The translations under genes were made by a program, and so were the position numbers. From contig WRFU01000006.1 of NCBI GenBank assembly GCA_009778675.1, positions 1 through 40,079 of the forward strand: 40,079 nucleotides of DNA, written 5' to 3'. This stretch comes from Candidatus Saccharimonadota bacterium (GTDB taxonomy: Bacteria > Patescibacteriota > Saccharimonadia > Saccharimonadales > Saccharimonadaceae). Positions 14,822-22,648 of this stretch are shown one piece after another. The notes below the pieces were generated by a model that worked only from the letters and a program-made list of their open reading frames with translations, was not told the origin of the DNA and did no database searches. Within the stretch, counting starts at the first letter, position 1. Each line of letters begins with the position of its first letter.

Positions 14822-16813
14822 GTGCGTATTGGGTTAAGAATGGGCCAAAAACCGGTAGTAAAATTTGTATTGATTTTTTGTGCCATTGTGGCGGTAACAG
14901 GTGGCTCGTGGTTTGCGGTCAAACATGTTTTTGCTGCTAGCTACAATTTCTCAGATGTTGGCGCTATAACTTCGTTCCAAGTTAAAAATAGTGCCGGTAC
15001 GGTGTTAAATAGTACAACTGGGGTCGGATTTGCTAGTACGATGGTATTCACTTACGATATTAGCGGCGCGATTAACTCTAGCACATTATCCGCATTGCAA
15101 CCTGGTGATCAAATTATTATCACTATAGATTATGACCCAAATTCGACCTATCGGATGTCGACTTTAAACTACAACCCTAATTTAAATGACACTGCTGGTA
15201 TCACGCAGTTTAATGTTAGTACTAGTGACCAGAATATTATTCTAACTAAAACAGCTGCCCCCATTGGCAATAGCTTTTCATTTAATCTAGCCTCGTCTCA
15301 GGCAAGCGTTTCGTATATTGCGGCTAACTGGCAAGCGCTCTACTCGTCAGTCTGGATCGATGGCTTTCAGGGCCAAACAGTAACTTTTCCTAATAGCGCC
15401 AAAACATCATCACTTGAAAATAATCTTTGCCTTAATACTGGCCTATCGGCTAATGGGATCGGCAATGTATCTATAAGACCCTTGACTCTTACGACCCAGA
15501 TCTATAATAACTTGCTGGCTGGCCAAAATATCCAAACGCTTTATGCTAATTTGGCCAGTACCGACTATATCGTTGTTATGACACTAAACGCCAATAATCA
15601 AATCCGAAATATTACCGGTGGGAATACTCCAACTATGGTTTATGACATGATGCCATCTGGTACGCAGCTTAGCAGTGGTTTTGCTGTTGGGGTGCCGCCA
15701 TACTTTTCATTTAATCAAGTTACCATCGCACCTGATCTAAGCACCAGTGCTGTTTATACTGCACTGGCTACTAGTGGTAAGGGCGCATACGGTATTGTTA
15801 AGAATTCCAATGACAGCTATACGCTAGCTGTTAATTACGGCAAAATAATTGGTGATACCGCGGTAGCATATCCTAACACAAATGTAGCGGCAACAATGCC
15901 TAATACTACCGCTAACAACCAAATTCTGGCAAATTTGACGCAGCAGGCTGTTAATATGAATCTAGCTGCTATGCGATTTTATACCACTTTTGGGATAAGT
16001 TTCTATGACCCAGACGTCGTGAATACTGCGACATTTAGTTTTACGAATAATTTATTATCCACCTGCGGTTCAACAACTGTCACTTACAATAGCCAGGCTG
16101 TCAGCAATACGGCCGAAGGTTCATCGCAAATCGTCACACACTATTTAGATACGGCTGGCAATCCGATCGCTAGTCCGACTCATCAGCATGGCTACGCAGC
16201 TGCTGATGCACCAAGTGGTTACACGGGTAGTACTAGCGCCAATGTAGTGCCGGCCGATGTGGATAGCTATAGCTTAATAACTGATTCGGATCAATTGAAC
16301 ACTATTGCAAGTGATGTCGGTATTGTTAATAACGGCACAACATCGCAAGTCTTGGCCACTAGTGCGACTTTAGACTTCCCAACAATTAGTAGTGGCAGCA
16401 TAGTAGCGGCCTATTATTTTTACGAGCCAACACCAATAATGTTAACAGAGTCAACACCTATGACAATTACCTTTAATAGCAATGGTGGCAGCAGTGTGCC
16501 GACTCAAACTATTGAATATAACACACCGGCTAGCAGACCGATTGACCCAACCCGTGCCGGTTATACTTTTGATCATTGGTATATTTGCAGCGATCCCACC
16601 CAGGCCGAATATGACTTTACCACGCCGATTGCTGATGACACACAGCTTTGCGCTAGTTGGACAGCTGTGTCGCTAGCAAAAATTGTGCCTGGTATCCCAA
16701 ATACTGGCACTGCTGCAATGCCGATTTTTACAACCACAGCGATTTTGGCCAGCACCTTGCCAGTGGTTGGTATTGTTCTAATCATAAAAAAGCGGGTATC
16801 TAGGCAAAACTAG
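14822..16813 (+). CDS. sortase-type surface protein with InlB B-repeat
   Basis: A 663-residue exported protein. A signal peptide (about 8-38, ending VFAAS) leads into a long Thr/Ser/Asn-rich beta region (about 40-430). A MucBP-like segment (IVTHYLDTAGNPIA, about 440-540) is followed by a Listeria-Bacteroides InlB B-repeat (ITFNSNGGSSVPTQ to WTAV, about 545-615). The C-terminus is a cell-wall sorting signal: IPNTG, a membrane helix, then KKRVSRQN. A sortase should cleave IPNTG and attach the protein to the wall; no sortase gene is in this window. The start is GTG 14822, because GAGGGGGA lies 8 bases upstream while TTG 14816 is too close. Confidence 0.9.
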   Translation: MRIGLRMGQKPVVKFVLIFCAIVAVTGGSWFAVKHVFAASYNFSDVGAITSFQVKNSAGTVLNSTTGVGFASTMVFTYDISGAINSSTLSALQPGDQIIITIDYDPNSTYRMSTLNYNPNLNDTAGITQFNVSTSDQNIILTKTAAPIGNSFSFNLASSQASVSYIAANWQALYSSVWIDGFQGQTVTFPNSAKTSSLENNLCLNTGLSANGIGNVSIRPLTLTTQIYNNLLAGQNIQTLYANLASTDYIVVMTLNANNQIRNITGGNTPTMVYDMMPSGTQLSSGFAVGVPPYFSFNQVTIAPDLSTSAVYTALATSGKGAYGIVKNSNDSYTLAVNYGKIIGDTAVAYPNTNVAATMPNTTANNQILANLTQQAVNMNLAAMRFYTTFGISFYDPDVVNTATFSFTNNLLSTCGSTTVTYNSQAVSNTAEGSSQIVTHYLDTAGNPIASPTHQHGYAAADAPSGYTGSTSANVVPADVDSYSLITDSDQLNTIASDVGIVNNGTTSQVLATSATLDFPTISSGSIVAAYYFYEPTPIMLTESTPMTITFNSNGGSSVPTQTIEYNTPASRPIDPTRAGYTFDHWYICSDPTQAEYDFTTPIADDTQLCASWTAVSLAKIVPGIPNTGTAAMPIFTTTAILASTLPVVGIVLIIKKRVSRQN

Positions 16814-16814
16814 A

Positions 16815-18032
16815 CTATTTGTCATGGTTGAAATTCTGGCGCAGCCAACTATCCGCTGAGCCAGCTGACATCAAAACCACCAAATAGCCATCTTTTAGTA
16901 GCTGTTTAATATCTTGAACTAGCTTTTCATCTAGGTTGGCGGGCTGGGCGATTGACGGGTCAGCCAGGTTAGCAATTAGATCTTGCGGCGTTAACACCGG
17001 TAAGTTAGGGTCTTCACGCGTTAAATAAGTTGGCAGCCAAAACACGCGGCTAGCGCCAGTAAAAGCCCGGCTGTAACCGTCTTTAACCTGATGTTGGCGC
17101 GTATTTTGATGTGGTTGGTAGATAATAGCTACTTTATCTGATAGTTCACGTGCCATGGCCACGGTGTTAGCCACTTCTTCGGGATGATGGGCGTAATCGG
17201 TGTATAAATTGTTGGCTAATTTTTCAAACCGCCGGCTAGCGCCAGGGAAATCATTTAAAATACTAACTAATTTGGCTTGGTCGGTTTCTATCCCTAGCTT
17301 AATTAGCGCGTCTATCACCAGGGTGGCGTTAATACGATTATGTTTGCCCGGTAGATTTAGACCCCTTAAGGCGCTAGAACGACTTTTAATCACCGCTAAA
17401 CTTTGGTGCATGAATTGATCAAAAGCTTCATCGTAATCGGCTTTAGTGGGGTAAATATTAGGGTGATCAAACGAAACGTTGGTAATTAGCGCCAAATCGG
17501 GCTTAAACTTCAAAAAATTACGATCATATTCGTCGCACTCATAAACAAAATAGCGCCCATTTTGGTCTAGCTGGCCACTAGGTGCAAACGACAAAGTGGT
17601 GCCAACTAAATAACTAAGGGGTAGATTTAACTGTTTAAACGCCCAAATCAGCATAGCAGTCACGGTAGTTTTGCCATGCGTGCCGGCAATTGCCACTAGT
17701 TTTAGCCCCTTTTCTTTGATAATCAGGTTAATCAAATCGTCGCGTTTACTAGTTTTTATACCTAATTTACGCGCCAATACTAGTTCGGGGTGATCATCTG
17801 TTAGGGCTGAGGTATAAACGAACCAATCAACACCATGCTCATTGTAAACTTGTTGCAAAAACGCACCGTCTTGTGCCCCAATATCAAAATCAATACCGCG
17901 GGCGGTTAAATCATCATAAACAGCGCCGCGCGTAGTATCAGAGCCAAACACCTTAAAACCAGCGTCGTTCGCTAACAGCGCCAACGGGCCGATGCCAGTA
18001 CCATTAATGCCTGAAAAGAAAATATTCATCAT
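16815..18032 (-). CDS. murC: UDP-N-acetylmuramate--L-alanine ligase
   Basis: A 405-residue Mur ligase (404 if the second ATG is used) that adds L-alanine to UDP-MurNAc with ATP, the first peptide step of peptidoglycan synthesis. The N-terminal Rossmann domain begins FFSGINGTGIGPLA. The ATP loop is GTHGKTTVTAM near residue 115, followed by YECDEYDRNFL and TNVSFDHPNIYP in the central domain. The C-terminal domain contains YTDYAHHPEEV and QPHQNTR. The length is shorter than the usual 450-490. MurC is preferred over Mpl because of the overall motif set, but the substrate is inferred. A -10 box (TGT TACAAT) ends 6 bases upstream. Its stop lies 1 bp from the convergent surface-protein stop. Confidence 0.88.
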   Translation of the reverse strand: MMNIFFSGINGTGIGPLALLANDAGFKVFGSDTTRGAVYDDLTARGIDFDIGAQDGAFLQQVYNEHGVDWFVYTSALTDDHPELVLARKLGIKTSKRDDLINLIIKEKGLKLVAIAGTHGKTTVTAMLIWAFKQLNLPLSYLVGTTLSFAPSGQLDQNGRYFVYECDEYDRNFLKFKPDLALITNVSFDHPNIYPTKADYDEAFDQFMHQSLAVIKSRSSALRGLNLPGKHNRINATLVIDALIKLGIETDQAKLVSILNDFPGASRRFEKLANNLYTDYAHHPEEVANTVAMARELSDKVAIIYQPHQNTRQHQVKDGYSRAFTGASRVFWLPTYLTREDPNLPVLTPQDLIANLADPSIAQPANLDEKLVQDIKQLLKDGYLVVLMSAGSADSWLRQNFNHDK

Positions 18033-18037
18033 TGACC

Positions 18038-18046
18038 ATTGTAACA
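18038..18046 (-). promoter_or_regulatory. extended -10 promoter of murC
   Basis: Minus-strand TGT TACAAT, ending 6 bases before ATG 18032. Back to back with the promoter at 18069. Confidence 0.6.
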
Positions 18047-18068
18047 TGATGACCTGCCTAGGGTTAAA

Positions 18069-18077
18069 TGCTATACT
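18069..18077 (+). promoter_or_regulatory. extended -10 promoter of the 18101 gene
   Basis: TGC TATACT, about 24 bases before GTG 18101, leaving a short leader with GAGGTGAAAG. Confidence 0.6.
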
Positions 18078-18100
18078 ATTGAGAGAGAAAGAGGTGAAAG

Positions 18101-18733
18101 GTGGGCAAACCCAAGCTAAAACAGGGCCTAAAACATGTTAAGCTGCTATCAACATGGAAGTTGGTATTAATTTTAGTATTAATGTTATTCGTAACTGCCA
18201 CACTGTTACGTTTAAATAATGTGGGTATGATCAAGCGTCGCGATGCTGTTATAGCGGCCGATAAAGCCGGCAATAAGCAACAGCTCGAAGATCGTCTAAC
18301 TGATTTAAGGAATTATGTTTTTTCGACCATGAACGCTGATGCATCGGTCAGCCTGCAATATCAGTATGAACGCGACGCCAAGGCTGCCATCGATCAAGCA
18401 TCAAAACTTGCCAATTCCAACGTTAATGCCAATAGGCAGGCGGCCGATGTCTGTGATGCCCAAGCTAAACGATACGGCTGGGGCTATTCGGCGCCATACT
18501 TTAACTGTTTTGTGCGTGAGCTAGAAAATCACCCCAGTAACGAGGGTATAAGTCTGAAGGCCAAGCTACCTAATGTCGCCCTGTATAAGTTAAGTTTTGC
18601 TTCACCCCTGTGGACGCCATCGCTAGCGGGCTTAGCTGTGCTGATTTGTTTGCTGATCATGGTAGTGATTGTTGTAAGAATTACCATCTATCTTCTCCTT
18701 AGGCTACTACTGTTACGTCAGCCAAAAGACTAA
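18101..18733 (+). CDS. two-helix membrane hypothetical protein
   Basis: A 210-residue protein with a basic N-terminus, membrane helix 1 (about 17-38), an extracytoplasmic helical domain (about 45-175) and helix 2 (about 178-203). The outer domain has two cysteines in the segment ADVCDAQAKRYGWGYSAPYFNCF, likely disulfide-bonded. GTG 18101 is supported by GAGGTGAAAG immediately upstream. It is divergent from murC across a 69-bp gap and is followed by a separate promoter for the 68-residue gene. No family recognised. The architecture resembles an envelope sensor or scaffold, but nothing shows a function. Confidence 0.75.
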   Translation: MGKPKLKQGLKHVKLLSTWKLVLILVLMLFVTATLLRLNNVGMIKRRDAVIAADKAGNKQQLEDRLTDLRNYVFSTMNADASVSLQYQYERDAKAAIDQASKLANSNVNANRQAADVCDAQAKRYGWGYSAPYFNCFVRELENHPSNEGISLKAKLPNVALYKLSFASPLWTPSLAGLAVLICLLIMVVIVVRITIYLLLRLLLLRQPKD

Positions 18734-18740
18734 AAATCTA

Positions 18741-18769
18741 TTGACATCTGTTACCCCAGGGGCTACCCT
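18741..18769 (+). promoter_or_regulatory. promoter of the 68-residue protein gene
   Basis: TTGACA (18741-18746), 17-bp spacer, TACCCT (18764-18769). It is one of few promoters here with a consensus -35, and is followed by a leader with GGAGGAAG. Confidence 0.65.
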
Positions 18770-18801
18770 AATAGTGTAAGGTATTAACGGAGGAAGAAAA
18801 C

Positions 18802-19008
18802 ATGGCTTACGAGCATACAAACTCAAAGGGTGTTAAATACTACCTGCATAAACAAGATGTAGTTTTGCGTGGTGGCAAACCACAAACAATCTACTTCTTT
18901 GCTAAAGTAGCGAAGAATGCAAAGGGTATCCCAACTGATCTACCAGCCGGTAGCGTAGTTAAGGAAAACCCGCGCAACGGTTTCCTAACTGTTTCTAAAA
19001 AGAAATAG
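18802..19008 (+). CDS. small basic protein, 68 residues
   Basis: A compact, lysine-rich protein with no signal peptide or cysteine. The core IYFFAKVAKNAKGIPTDLP is followed by a short tail ending VSKKK. It has a strong promoter, an excellent ribosome site (GGAGGAAG, 7 bases before ATG) and a strong terminator, the profile of an abundant protein. Similar small proteins are, from memory, common in candidate-phyla bacteria, but no function is known to me. Charge and size would allow nucleic acid or ribosome binding; this is speculation. It stands alone between membrane-protein and cytosolic-protein genes, each with its own promoter. Confidence 0.8.
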   Translation: MAYEHTNSKGVKYYLHKQDVVLRGGKPQTIYFFAKVAKNAKGIPTDLPAGSVVKENPRNGFLTVSKKK

Positions 19009-19073
19009 TTTCATAGTTGCACCATAAGCGTTTTGGGATTATACTAAACCCAAACAAATAGGTGCCAAAAGAG

Positions 19074-19105
19074 AATCCGCTCTAGGCGACTAGGGCGGGT
19101 TTTTT
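19074..19105 (+). terminator. intrinsic terminator after the 68-residue gene
   Basis: CCGCTCTAG (19077-19085), loop GCGA, CTAGGGCGG (19090-19098), extended by AAT/GTT, then a T-run to 19105. Confidence 0.9.
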
Positions 19106-19127
19106 AGGCCATTTTATGGGGTGCGTA

Positions 19128-19156
19128 TTGACTTTTGTCATCATCTGTGCTACAAT
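19128..19156 (+). promoter_or_regulatory. promoter giving a leaderless mRNA
   Basis: TTGACT (19128-19133), 17-bp spacer, TACAAT (19151-19156) preceded by TGC. ATG 19163 lies 7 bases after the box, at the expected transcription start. It is the clearest leaderless case in the window. Confidence 0.8.
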
Positions 19157-19162
19157 GGAAGT

Positions 19163-19654
19163 ATGAGCCAAGAAAACACTAATGGCGAAACCGGCCACTT
19201 TGACGCTTATAAGATAATAACTTCTGGCGAGGGCTCAACTATTGAACACACGATAGATGTAGCAAGACTAGACCAGTTAAAGCAGGATCTTGAATCGCCG
19301 GATTTAGTTGAAACTGTAGATGAAGTAATCCAACGACTGGACGAAACCGCCGATGGTGTAGCGCCTAAAGATAATCTTCCCATTGATGCCATAATCGGCC
19401 ACATATTAGTGCATGCTTTTGGCAAGGCTAAAGATGAGAAATTAGCAAGGCAATGGTATGAACAATATTCTGTTTCTAGAGATGAAGCAGAGGGTAGCGA
19501 TCATGCCCCAACTCGTGTTGAACGTATAACTTATAGTCGTGAAGAGACAGGACAGAAACTTGGTATCGCCGTTACTGATGCGGCTAGCCTGCCTTATTCT
19601 GATGGCCCAATGCGAGCAGCTGGTGAATTTGCCCCTGGGCATGACAACGATTAG
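19163..19654 (+). CDS. acidic cytosolic hypothetical protein
   Basis: A 163-residue, strongly acidic soluble protein with no cysteine, signal peptide or membrane helix. The middle is predicted helical (about residues 28-110); the C-terminus is loop-rich and ends GHDND. ATG 19163 coincides with the predicted transcription start of a consensus promoter, so the upstream in-frame start at 19121 is rejected. A strong terminator follows within 13 bp. No family recognised; it is a single-gene transcription unit. Confidence 0.72.
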   Translation: MSQENTNGETGHFDAYKIITSGEGSTIEHTIDVARLDQLKQDLESPDLVETVDEVIQRLDETADGVAPKDNLPIDAIIGHILVHAFGKAKDEKLARQWYEQYSVSRDEAEGSDHAPTRVERITYSREETGQKLGIAVTDAASLPYSDGPMRAAGEFAPGHDND

Positions 19655-19666
19655 GTTAATAAATGG

Positions 19667-19693
19667 AAAACGGCGCTCTAAAGCGTCGTTTTT
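19667..19693. terminator. terminator between the 19163 gene and tRNA
   Basis: AAAACGGCGCT (19667-19677), loop CTAA, AGCGTCGTTTT (19682-19692), one G-T pair. The A-run and T-run let it serve both the plus-strand gene and the minus-strand tRNA. Confidence 0.85.
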
Positions 19694-19698
19694 AGTTT

Positions 19699-19774
19699 TG
19701 GTGGGGATGGTTGGGATCGAACCAACGACCAACCGGTTATGAGCCGGCTGCTCTAACCCCTGAGCTACATCCCC
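19699..19774 (-). tRNA. tRNA with CAU anticodon, probably tRNA-Ile2
   Basis: A 76-nt cloverleaf with 7-bp acceptor GGGGATG/CATCCCC, loop CTCATAA (anticodon CAU), TTCGATC T-loop, discriminator A and encoded CCA. The TGGTC variable region and the anticodon arm resemble tRNA-Ile2, whose C34 is changed to lysidine by TilS to read AUA; elongator Met is the alternative. A TATACT box lies upstream on the minus strand (19787-19792). Confidence 0.93.
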
Positions 19775-19802
19775 GCACCAAGTACTAGTATAACAGGCCA
19801 AG

Positions 19803-19811
19803 TGATATAAT
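19803..19811 (+). promoter_or_regulatory. extended -10 promoter of the DivIC/FtsB-like gene
   Basis: TGA TATAAT, ending 10 bases before ATG 19821. It is divergent from the tRNA promoter. Confidence 0.55.
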
Positions 19812-19820
19812 GAATATAAC

Positions 19821-20267
19821 ATGAACCTAAAAACAAACATTCGCAAAATAAAGTATCGGTTAAAACATGATTGGTTAACGATTAACAACGTTGTTACACT
19901 AGTAGCTTTACTGATTGCTTTTAATTGGGTATGGTCGTCGATTTCCACTATGCAACGTAATTATGAACTACAAAAACGAGTTGATGATAAAAAACGTCAG
20001 TTAACCGTTTTGCAGCTAGAAACCGCCACATTAGAATACGAGCGCAACTATTACAAAACCAATGAATACCAAGAACTGGCTGCTCGTGAAAAGCTAGGCT
20101 TGGCCTGGCCTGGTGAACACATGTTGATTACGCCAACTAGCACCGATACCACAACCAACGAGTCCGAAATTGCCCCATCTACTAGTACGGTTGAACGTAA
20201 AAAAAGCAATTTTGTGCAGTGGATCAATTTTCTGTTCGGCGCTAACCAAAATAGCTTGCAAAAATAA
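19821..20267 (+). CDS. DivIC/FtsB-like septum formation initiator
   Basis: A 148-residue bitopic protein. A short basic cytosolic tail is followed by one membrane helix (about 24-42) and a coiled coil (about 46-80, heptads through KRVDDKKRQLTVLQLETATL). The conserved post-coil segment YKTNEYQELAAREKLGLAWPGE, with PGE, is typical of DivIC/FtsB. A Ser/Thr-rich linker and a short hydrophobic C-terminus follow. These proteins join FtsL and FtsQ/DivIB in the divisome and regulate septal wall synthesis. The position near wall-synthesis genes fits. The C-terminal extension beyond PGE (about 50 residues) is longer than in FtsB. Confidence 0.88.
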   Translation: MNLKTNIRKIKYRLKHDWLTINNVVTLVALLIAFNWVWSSISTMQRNYELQKRVDDKKRQLTVLQLETATLEYERNYYKTNEYQELAAREKLGLAWPGEHMLITPTSTDTTTNESEIAPSTSTVERKKSNFVQWINFLFGANQNSLQK

Positions 20268-20304
20268 CAGAGGTGTGATAATATACTAAAGATCTTGACG
20301 CTAT

Positions 20305-20381
20305 CGCGGGGTAGAGCAGCCCGGTAGCTCGCTTGGCTCATAACCAAGAGGTCGTTGGTTCAAATCCAACCCCCGCTACCA
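20305..20381 (+). tRNA. initiator tRNA-fMet (CAU)
   Basis: A 77-nt cloverleaf with encoded CCA, very close to E. coli tRNA-fMet, including the D-loop AGCCCGGTA and T-arm TTCAAAT. Position 1-72 is a C-U mismatch (E. coli C-A), the hallmark of initiators. The anticodon stem is CTTGG/CCAAG, so only two of the usual three consecutive G-C pairs remain (29-41 is T-A). Possible promoter TTGCAA-17-TAATAT at 20256-20284. Confidence 0.96.
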
Positions 20382-20383
20382 AG

Positions 20384-20415
20384 ATAAACAGACCACTTCG
20401 GTGGCCTGTTTATTT
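20384..20415 (+). terminator. terminator after initiator tRNA
   Basis: ATAAACAG/CTGTTTAT and CCAC/GTGG with one mismatch, capped by the stable cUUCGg tetraloop, then TTT. Confidence 0.85.
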
Positions 20416-20434
20416 CCGTAATCTTGACCGATAC

Positions 20435-20463
20435 TTGACAGAATGCATATCTTTTGCTACAAT
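20435..20463 (+). promoter_or_regulatory. promoter of the 20482 gene cluster
   Basis: TTGACA (20435-20440), 17-bp spacer, TACAAT (20458-20463) with a TGC extension. A near-perfect promoter. Confidence 0.8.
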
Positions 20464-20481
20464 TTAAGAATAAGGTAATGA

Positions 20482-21441
20482 ATGATGCCAAGAATAAATA
20501 ATCCAGAACACCAAACACCTACTATTGCTACAACTGGCACAGCTGAAAAGCTACCAATAACTAGCGAAGAGCTTTTGCACGATGCTCAAATGCCACCAGC
20601 TGGCGAAACGCAGTTTGTGTTGTTGCGTAATCCCAGCGATCATCAAAACCGTGATTTAAAGAATGAAAATTATGGCACGTTAGACGAAGGTGCGGCTGAA
20701 CAAGCTCGCCAGTTAGCCTATGATTATTTTTCAAAAGCTCTAGAGAAGCTGACGCCAGATGAACGCGATAAAGTCAAAGTGCTAGTATTCGCTAGCCCAT
20801 CACCGCTAACTGAACCAGGAAAAGAGCCCGGCAAGAATAGACGGGCGGTACTAGGTGCGGCTAGTGAGATACAAGGCATTGGTTCAGCACTAGTGGAACA
20901 TGGAGCCCCAGAAACTAATATTTTAAATTGGACGGATGGTACGACTAGTGGTGATCAACAGGAAACTATTTTTCAGCCTGAAGGTCTAAAAGACCTACGT
21001 ATTTTGACTGAATCGCCAGATTTTGTTGATTTTATGATTCAAAAAGCCCGTGAAAACACAAAAGATAATCCAAATCGTAACTGGAGCCAAGAATTCTGGT
21101 CTTCGTACGAAGATGATACCTATGCCAAGGAACGTGAAGCCATGAAAGCCGAAGGCCCGATTGATATTGCTGATCGCATGCAGTGGCAACTGGCTATGAT
21201 AAACAATAGCATGCAGTATGTATTTGACGATGAACCTAGTGCTCGGTTGGTAGTTTGGGTGGTGGGTCAGTATGATAATATTAGCCCGTTTATTAAAGAA
21301 AAAGTCACTGGCGTTGGTTTTGACGATTTTCAACCTATGAAACACAACAGTGGTATTGCCATCAATGTAACGGCTGATGGCCAGGCTACAACTAAGATAC
21401 ATGGTAAAGCTTATAGTTTTGAAATGCCTACTACCAAGTAG
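20482..21441 (+). CDS. degenerate histidine-phosphatase-like protein
   Basis: A 319-residue soluble protein. Residues about 45-70 read QFVLLRNPSDHQ and later LDEGAAEQARQLAYDY, which mirrors the histidine phosphatase pattern (LIRHGES, LTEKGREQA). A segment VLVFASPSPLTEP then matches the strand usually carrying YSSPLxR. The nucleophilic histidine of RH is asparagine (RN). Near the C-terminus, VVWVVGQYDNISPFI aligns with the second catalytic histidine site and carries glutamine. If the alignment is right, this is a catalytically dead member with a binding role. ATG 20482 (or 20485) follows TAAGG. It leads a cluster with the P-loop and cyclotransferase-like genes. Confidence 0.6.
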   Translation: MMPRINNPEHQTPTIATTGTAEKLPITSEELLHDAQMPPAGETQFVLLRNPSDHQNRDLKNENYGTLDEGAAEQARQLAYDYFSKALEKLTPDERDKVKVLVFASPSPLTEPGKEPGKNRRAVLGAASEIQGIGSALVEHGAPETNILNWTDGTTSGDQQETIFQPEGLKDLRILTESPDFVDFMIQKARENTKDNPNRNWSQEFWSSYEDDTYAKEREAMKAEGPIDIADRMQWQLAMINNSMQYVFDDEPSARLVVWVVGQYDNISPFIKEKVTGVGFDDFQPMKHNSGIAINVTADGQATTKIHGKAYSFEMPTTK

Positions 21442-21453
21442 TATGATGGTGGC

Positions 21454-22095
21454 ATGGAAAAGGCGAATAATATAGAAGTTATGGAGCAACTAATCCCGAT
21501 CGATGAAATTAATTTAGCTGAGATGCTGGCAAATGATAGTTATAAATATGAGGCATTACGTGAGCTTATTAATGGTCTAAAACAACATAAACACGGCCGA
21601 TTTATCTTAGGGCCATCTGGCGTGGGTAAAACTACGTTTGAAGAAAATCAGATTCCAAACAAAGATGGTAAAATAGATTGGCTTGATGCCGATAAGTTAT
21701 GGTATACATCAGGTGCTTTGCCACCAAAAACTACTGAATGGTGGCGAAAATTGGGTGACGGGTTAAATGAGTACGATATAGCGGAGCTTGACCAGCGTTG
21801 TGATGAAGTGACAAAACAAGCTAAGGGGCTTGGCCTGTGGCTGATTGGTGCTTCAGATAACGGTATCGTGCCAGATGCGATTGTCATACCCGACTGGGAA
21901 CAGCATGTTGCACAAATTAAGCACCGTGAATCTGACCCAGCTGAATACGCACGTTTAGGCGGTGCCAAATCGGACAAGCTAGACCAAGTTAAGAGCCACA
22001 TCGCACAAATTTTAACTTGGGAAGCAAAAGGAGCACCCAGGTTTAAAACGGTATCGGAAGCGGCTGATTATTTAGCTAAACAAGAAGGAGAATAA
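21454..22095 (+). CDS. P-loop NTPase/kinase-like protein
   Basis: A 213-residue soluble protein. Walker A is GPSGVGKT (residues 53-60), after an N-terminal helix. WLDADKLW follows at the place where small-molecule kinases position substrate, and LGLWLIGASDN and DAIVIPDWEQH resemble the later core strands of the adenylate/shikimate kinase type fold. A helical C-terminus (about 160-210) has no recognised motif. The substrate is unknown. It starts 12 bp after the preceding stop, and the next gene starts 1 bp after its own stop, so this is an operon. Confidence 0.72.
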   Translation: MEKANNIEVMEQLIPIDEINLAEMLANDSYKYEALRELINGLKQHKHGRFILGPSGVGKTTFEENQIPNKDGKIDWLDADKLWYTSGALPPKTTEWWRKLGDGLNEYDIAELDQRCDEVTKQAKGLGLWLIGASDNGIVPDAIVIPDWEQHVAQIKHRESDPAEYARLGGAKSDKLDQVKSHIAQILTWEAKGAPRFKTVSEAADYLAKQEGE

Positions 22096-22096
22096 T

Positions 22097-22645
22097 ATGT
22101 CAGATAAAAAAGCCATAATTAAATATTTTGGTTTTGGTACCAATAAAGATTTAGCAATGATGCAGCATATAGTGGGACGTGATGGCATCAAAGGTGTACC
22201 TGGCCGATTGATTGGTTATGAGATCTGCATACAAAAGGCTAAACATATGCGTACATTGATCCCGCCTACCTCGCCTGCACCTAAAACGCCACGAGAGTTA
22301 ATAACTAATAATTGGTATGCTGACTTTCCGATGTTTGTTTCACGACCGAATCCTCTGGGTATTGCTTATGGCACAATTTGGTATTTAACACCAGATGAAT
22401 TAGATTTAGTACGTAATTGGGAGGCAGTTGATTTTGGTGTGCAGGATGATGCGTACGGCTGGGCGCTAGATGACAATGGTGAATTGCATCAAATAATAAC
22501 ACAAAGCTTTGTTCGCCCAGAACCAGTAGAAATTGACCAAGTGATTGAAGGCTCAGATTATGAGCCGTACATTGAAGACAAGCAAGCGATGCTAGATAAA
22601 GCAGACTTATTACGTAAAGAATATTTAGCTGAAAGAAGTAGTTAA
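22097..22645 (+). CDS. gamma-glutamylcyclotransferase-like (AIG2) protein
   Basis: A 182-residue soluble protein. YFGFGTNKDLAMM near the N-terminus corresponds to the YxxYGSN loop of the GGCT/AIG2 fold, and GIAYGTIWYLTPDELDLVRNWE carries the expected strand plus a glutamate in the catalytic position. The family converts gamma-glutamyl amino acids to 5-oxoproline or acts on related amide bonds. Substrate loops differ from canonical YxxYGSNL, so the true substrate is uncertain. ATG 22097 has AAGGAG at 22085-22090. It is the third gene of the 20482 cluster and ends convergently 3 bp from the flavoprotein gene. Confidence 0.75.
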   Translation: MSDKKAIIKYFGFGTNKDLAMMQHIVGRDGIKGVPGRLIGYEICIQKAKHMRTLIPPTSPAPKTPRELITNNWYADFPMFVSRPNPLGIAYGTIWYLTPDELDLVRNWEAVDFGVQDDAYGWALDDNGELHQIITQSFVRPEPVEIDQVIEGSDYEPYIEDKQAMLDKADLLRKEYLAERSS

Positions 22646-22648
22646 GTT

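Noticed and set aside
19442-19948. Minus-strand open frame of 168 codons
   Set aside because: Runs through a tRNA, a terminator and the ends of two convincing genes.
20995-21489. Minus-strand open frame of 164 codons
   Set aside because: Antisense to the phosphatase-like gene, with no promoter or ribosome site.
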